Source: Candidatus Bathyarchaeota archaeon (GTDB lineage Archaea; Thermoproteota; Bathyarchaeia; Bathyarchaeales; Bathyarchaeaceae). Taken from it: 5,506 bases of DNA. The translations under genes and the position numbers were made by a program. The first letter of the stretch is position 1; each line of letters begins with the position of its first letter. Below, piece after piece: positions 4,141 through 5,506 of the stretch. The stretch spans positions 1-5,506 of the forward strand of contig QMYO01000144.1 in NCBI GenBank assembly GCA_003662715.1, given 5' to 3'. The notes below the pieces were generated by a model. It did no database searches, was not told the DNA's origin, and saw nothing but the letters and a program-made list of their open reading frames with translations.

Positions 4141-5506
4141 TTAGTATGGCTGTATTGCGATTGTCGGTATCTCTGCGCCAATTGGCCATCCGTCGCCGTA
4201 GGTTGGACAGTAAGCGAATCCGCCTTGGCTTGGCAGCTTGTTATAGGCTGTTACGTGTATTGTTGCTATGCCAGCAAAGGCAAACTTGTCAATGTGAATT
4301 CTCACTACAGCTGTGCCGTTCTTGTAACTGCAGAATTGGGCTCCACCGATGGTTGTTTCAACAAACGCTATGCCTATTGGCACACCGAGTTCATCTTTAA
4401 TTACCACGTACAATAGCAGCGAGTACGTTTGCTGCGCATGCGATCCATACTCGATAGTTATTTCTACATCCTCACAGTGGTTATATTCAAATTTGTCCGT
4501 TGTGACCTTGAAGATTTCCACTAAGTAGTCGAAGTGGAACTGTAGAGTGTCATTGACCACTTCACATGCTACGTCGACGGTTGCTGTTACAGTCCAAACA
4601 CCGAACAGATCTTCAGGATTCTCGCATGGCCAAGGTATTCTGAAACTTGTCGTTGCAACACCATTTTCGTCTGTTCTTGCAACAAGAACCGCCCAGAGCT
4701 CACCACTGGGGTCTCTTATTTCAAAGGCCACGTCCTTCTGTTGCACTGGCCAGTAGTTGTATGTTACATTGGCGTAGAGTATGACTTCTTTCTGCGGCCA
4801 GAACATATCGCTCGGCTGGTTGAAACCTTGACCACCGAATGGTGCAGGATACTGAGTGTACACGTCTATGGCTCGACCAGGCCAATGTGTTGTAATCGTA
4901 TATACACCGTTTACTGGATCGTCATATGGTATATCCACGATGTTTTGATCTACAGGACTGTCCAGGCCAACCCATGTTTGCTCAATGATTTCAAGTGTGC
5001 AGTTCAGGTCAGGTTCGCCGAACGATTGGTACTCAACTCTGAAGGTTATGATAGCTACTGTTCCATTTCCTTCAGGGAACGGTGGGTTCCATCTGCCTGT
5101 GCCGTTGGGGTAGATCATGTTGCCGACTAGGACATGTGGTCCGTAGGATCCGTCAGATTCAAAGTAGCTGACCCAGAAGGTACCCAATGAGCCTGGCTGT
5201 TGTGAAGACCAGTAAGGCATAAATGGTCCTTCGTATGCTGCCACGGGAGTTATCAAATCTGGGTCATAGCTTAGTCTAAAGTCTAAACCTACAAAGTACC
5301 ATGCGAACTCGAGGTTCTTTATGGATACTGTTACGTTAAATAATTCGCCTCTTGCTGGTTCCGGACCCATAGTTACGCTAGATACCTCTAGGTATGGTAG
5401 TTCCAGTGTTAGGAGGCCGTTGATTCTTACGAGGCCGTTGACTGATGGATCTGCGGGTATTTGCTCTACAGTGTTCCAAAGCACTATATCACCTAAGGTG
5501 AGCGGA
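4141..5506 (-). CDS. Extracellular protein with cohesin-like domain(s) and MG2-like module, N-terminus beyond the right edge
   Basis: The frame is open from the right edge to TAA at 4143-4141, showing 454 codons. A GTG at 5484 is internal, since seven coding codons (PLTLGDI) precede it and no SD is present. Numbered from the first full codon: residues about 40-205 look like a cohesin fold (FNVTVSIKN, FVGLDFRLSYDP, EGPF, GTVAIITFRV, ending DDPVNGVYTI). Residues 1-31 resemble the closing part of another such domain (DPSVNGLVRI). Residues about 211-331 are the MG2-like module (PSDMFWPQKEV, VTYNYWPVQ, IPWPCENPE, FGVWTV) and 331-454 a second beta-sandwich, both shared with the gene at 2549. There is no dockerin; it ends in a plain strand (TIAIQPY). 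Six cysteines may form disulfides. Role inferred: a scaffold or surface component receiving dockerins. A non-interacting extracellular Ig-like protein is the alternative. Confidence 0.8.
   Translation of the reverse strand, partial: PLTLGDIVLWNTVEQIPADPSVNGLVRINGLLTLELPYLEVSSVTMGPEPARGELFNVTVSIKNLEFAWYFVGLDFRLSYDPDLITPVAAYEGPFMPYWSSQQPGSLGTFWVSYFESDGSYGPHVLVGNMIYPNGTGRWNPPFPEGNGTVAIITFRVEYQSFGEPDLNCTLEIIEQTWVGLDSPVDQNIVDIPYDDPVNGVYTITTHWPGRAIDVYTQYPAPFGGQGFNQPSDMFWPQKEVILYANVTYNYWPVQQKDVAFEIRDPSGELWAVLVARTDENGVATTSFRIPWPCENPEDLFGVWTVTATVDVACEVVNDTLQFHFDYLVEIFKVTTDKFEYNHCEDVEITIEYGSHAQQTYSLLLYVVIKDELGVPIGIAFVETTIGGAQFCSYKNGTAVVRIHIDKFAFAGIATIHVTAYNKLPSQGGFAYCPTYGDGWPIGAEIPTIAIQPY
4144..4887 (-). 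repeat. Two-domain module, copy B
   Basis: Counterpart of the plus-strand stretch at 2648-3319. It includes IDVYTQ, GGQG, PSDMF, EVILYANVTYN, PVQ, DENGVATTSF, RIPWP and FGVWTV, then the second domain. Here it is C-terminal and follows the cohesin-like domain, whereas copy A is N-terminal and precedes a dockerin. Confidence 0.7.
4891..5388 (-). other. Cohesin-like domain
   Basis: Order of motifs matches cohesins: a V-V-I-N strand (FNVTVSIKN), then GLDFRLSYDP with the hallmark Y-D-P, a long variable stretch with EGPF and FWVSYF, and the late GNGTVAIITFRV strand. Cohesins bind dockerins. The assignment is by motif only; it could be a related CBM2/cohesin-superfold domain that does not bind dockerin. 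Confidence 0.6.

Noticed and set aside
4110..5130. Several plus-strand frames of 63-129 codons opposite the cohesin-like gene
   Set aside because: Antisense shadows of a domain-bearing frame; no RBS or recognisable motifs.
4141..5484. GTG at 5484 as the start of the cohesin-like gene
   Set aside because: The frame stays open and protein-like to the window edge, no SD precedes the GTG, and no signal peptide follows it although the domains are extracellular.
1..5506. CRISPR array, tRNA, rRNA or insertion sequence
   Set aside because: No regularly spaced direct repeats, no cloverleaf or rRNA core sequence, no transposase motif or paired terminal inverted repeats seen.

Overview
The window reads as archaeal. 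Evidence: T-rich tracts rather than stem-loop terminators behind genes, TATA-like boxes in the intergenic spaces, TTG starts, and secreted proteins dense in N-X-S/T sequons. The two dockerins share a 'DIKD ... SYPGH ... WNP' pattern that I associate from memory with uncultured Bathyarchaeia-type lineages. That lineage guess is inference; no rRNA or marker gene is present.

Layout. (1) 1-109, minus strand: the start of a secreted protein, with TTG start, clear Shine-Dalgarno and signal peptide, running off the left edge. (2) 110-330: a divergent control region with a perfect 8-bp-arm palindrome and TATA-like boxes on each side. (3) 331-2274, plus: a secreted GH113-like glycoside hydrolase followed by two CARDB-type beta-sandwich repeats and a C-terminal type I dockerin. 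(4) 2275-2548: spacer with a T-tract terminator and the promoter/RBS of the next gene. (5) 2549-3502, plus: a secreted non-catalytic protein with an MG2-like Ig module, a second beta-sandwich domain and a dockerin. (6) 3503-4140: about 640 bp between two converging genes with no convincing gene. (7) 4141-5506, minus, open at the right edge: a large extracellular protein with a cohesin-like domain, possibly the tail of a second one, then the same two-domain module as in gene (5), but no dockerin.

Together: two dockerin-bearing secreted proteins, one apparently an enzyme on beta-mannan-like polysaccharide, lie next to a protein with a cohesin-like domain. Dockerin-cohesin pairing is how bacterial cellulosomes are assembled, so the locus may encode a small archaeal surface or secreted polysaccharide-degrading assembly. 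The repeated two-domain module suggests the dockerin protein (5) and the cohesin-like protein (7) were built from a common part. Physical interaction is inference; the domain co-occurrence is visible in the sequence.
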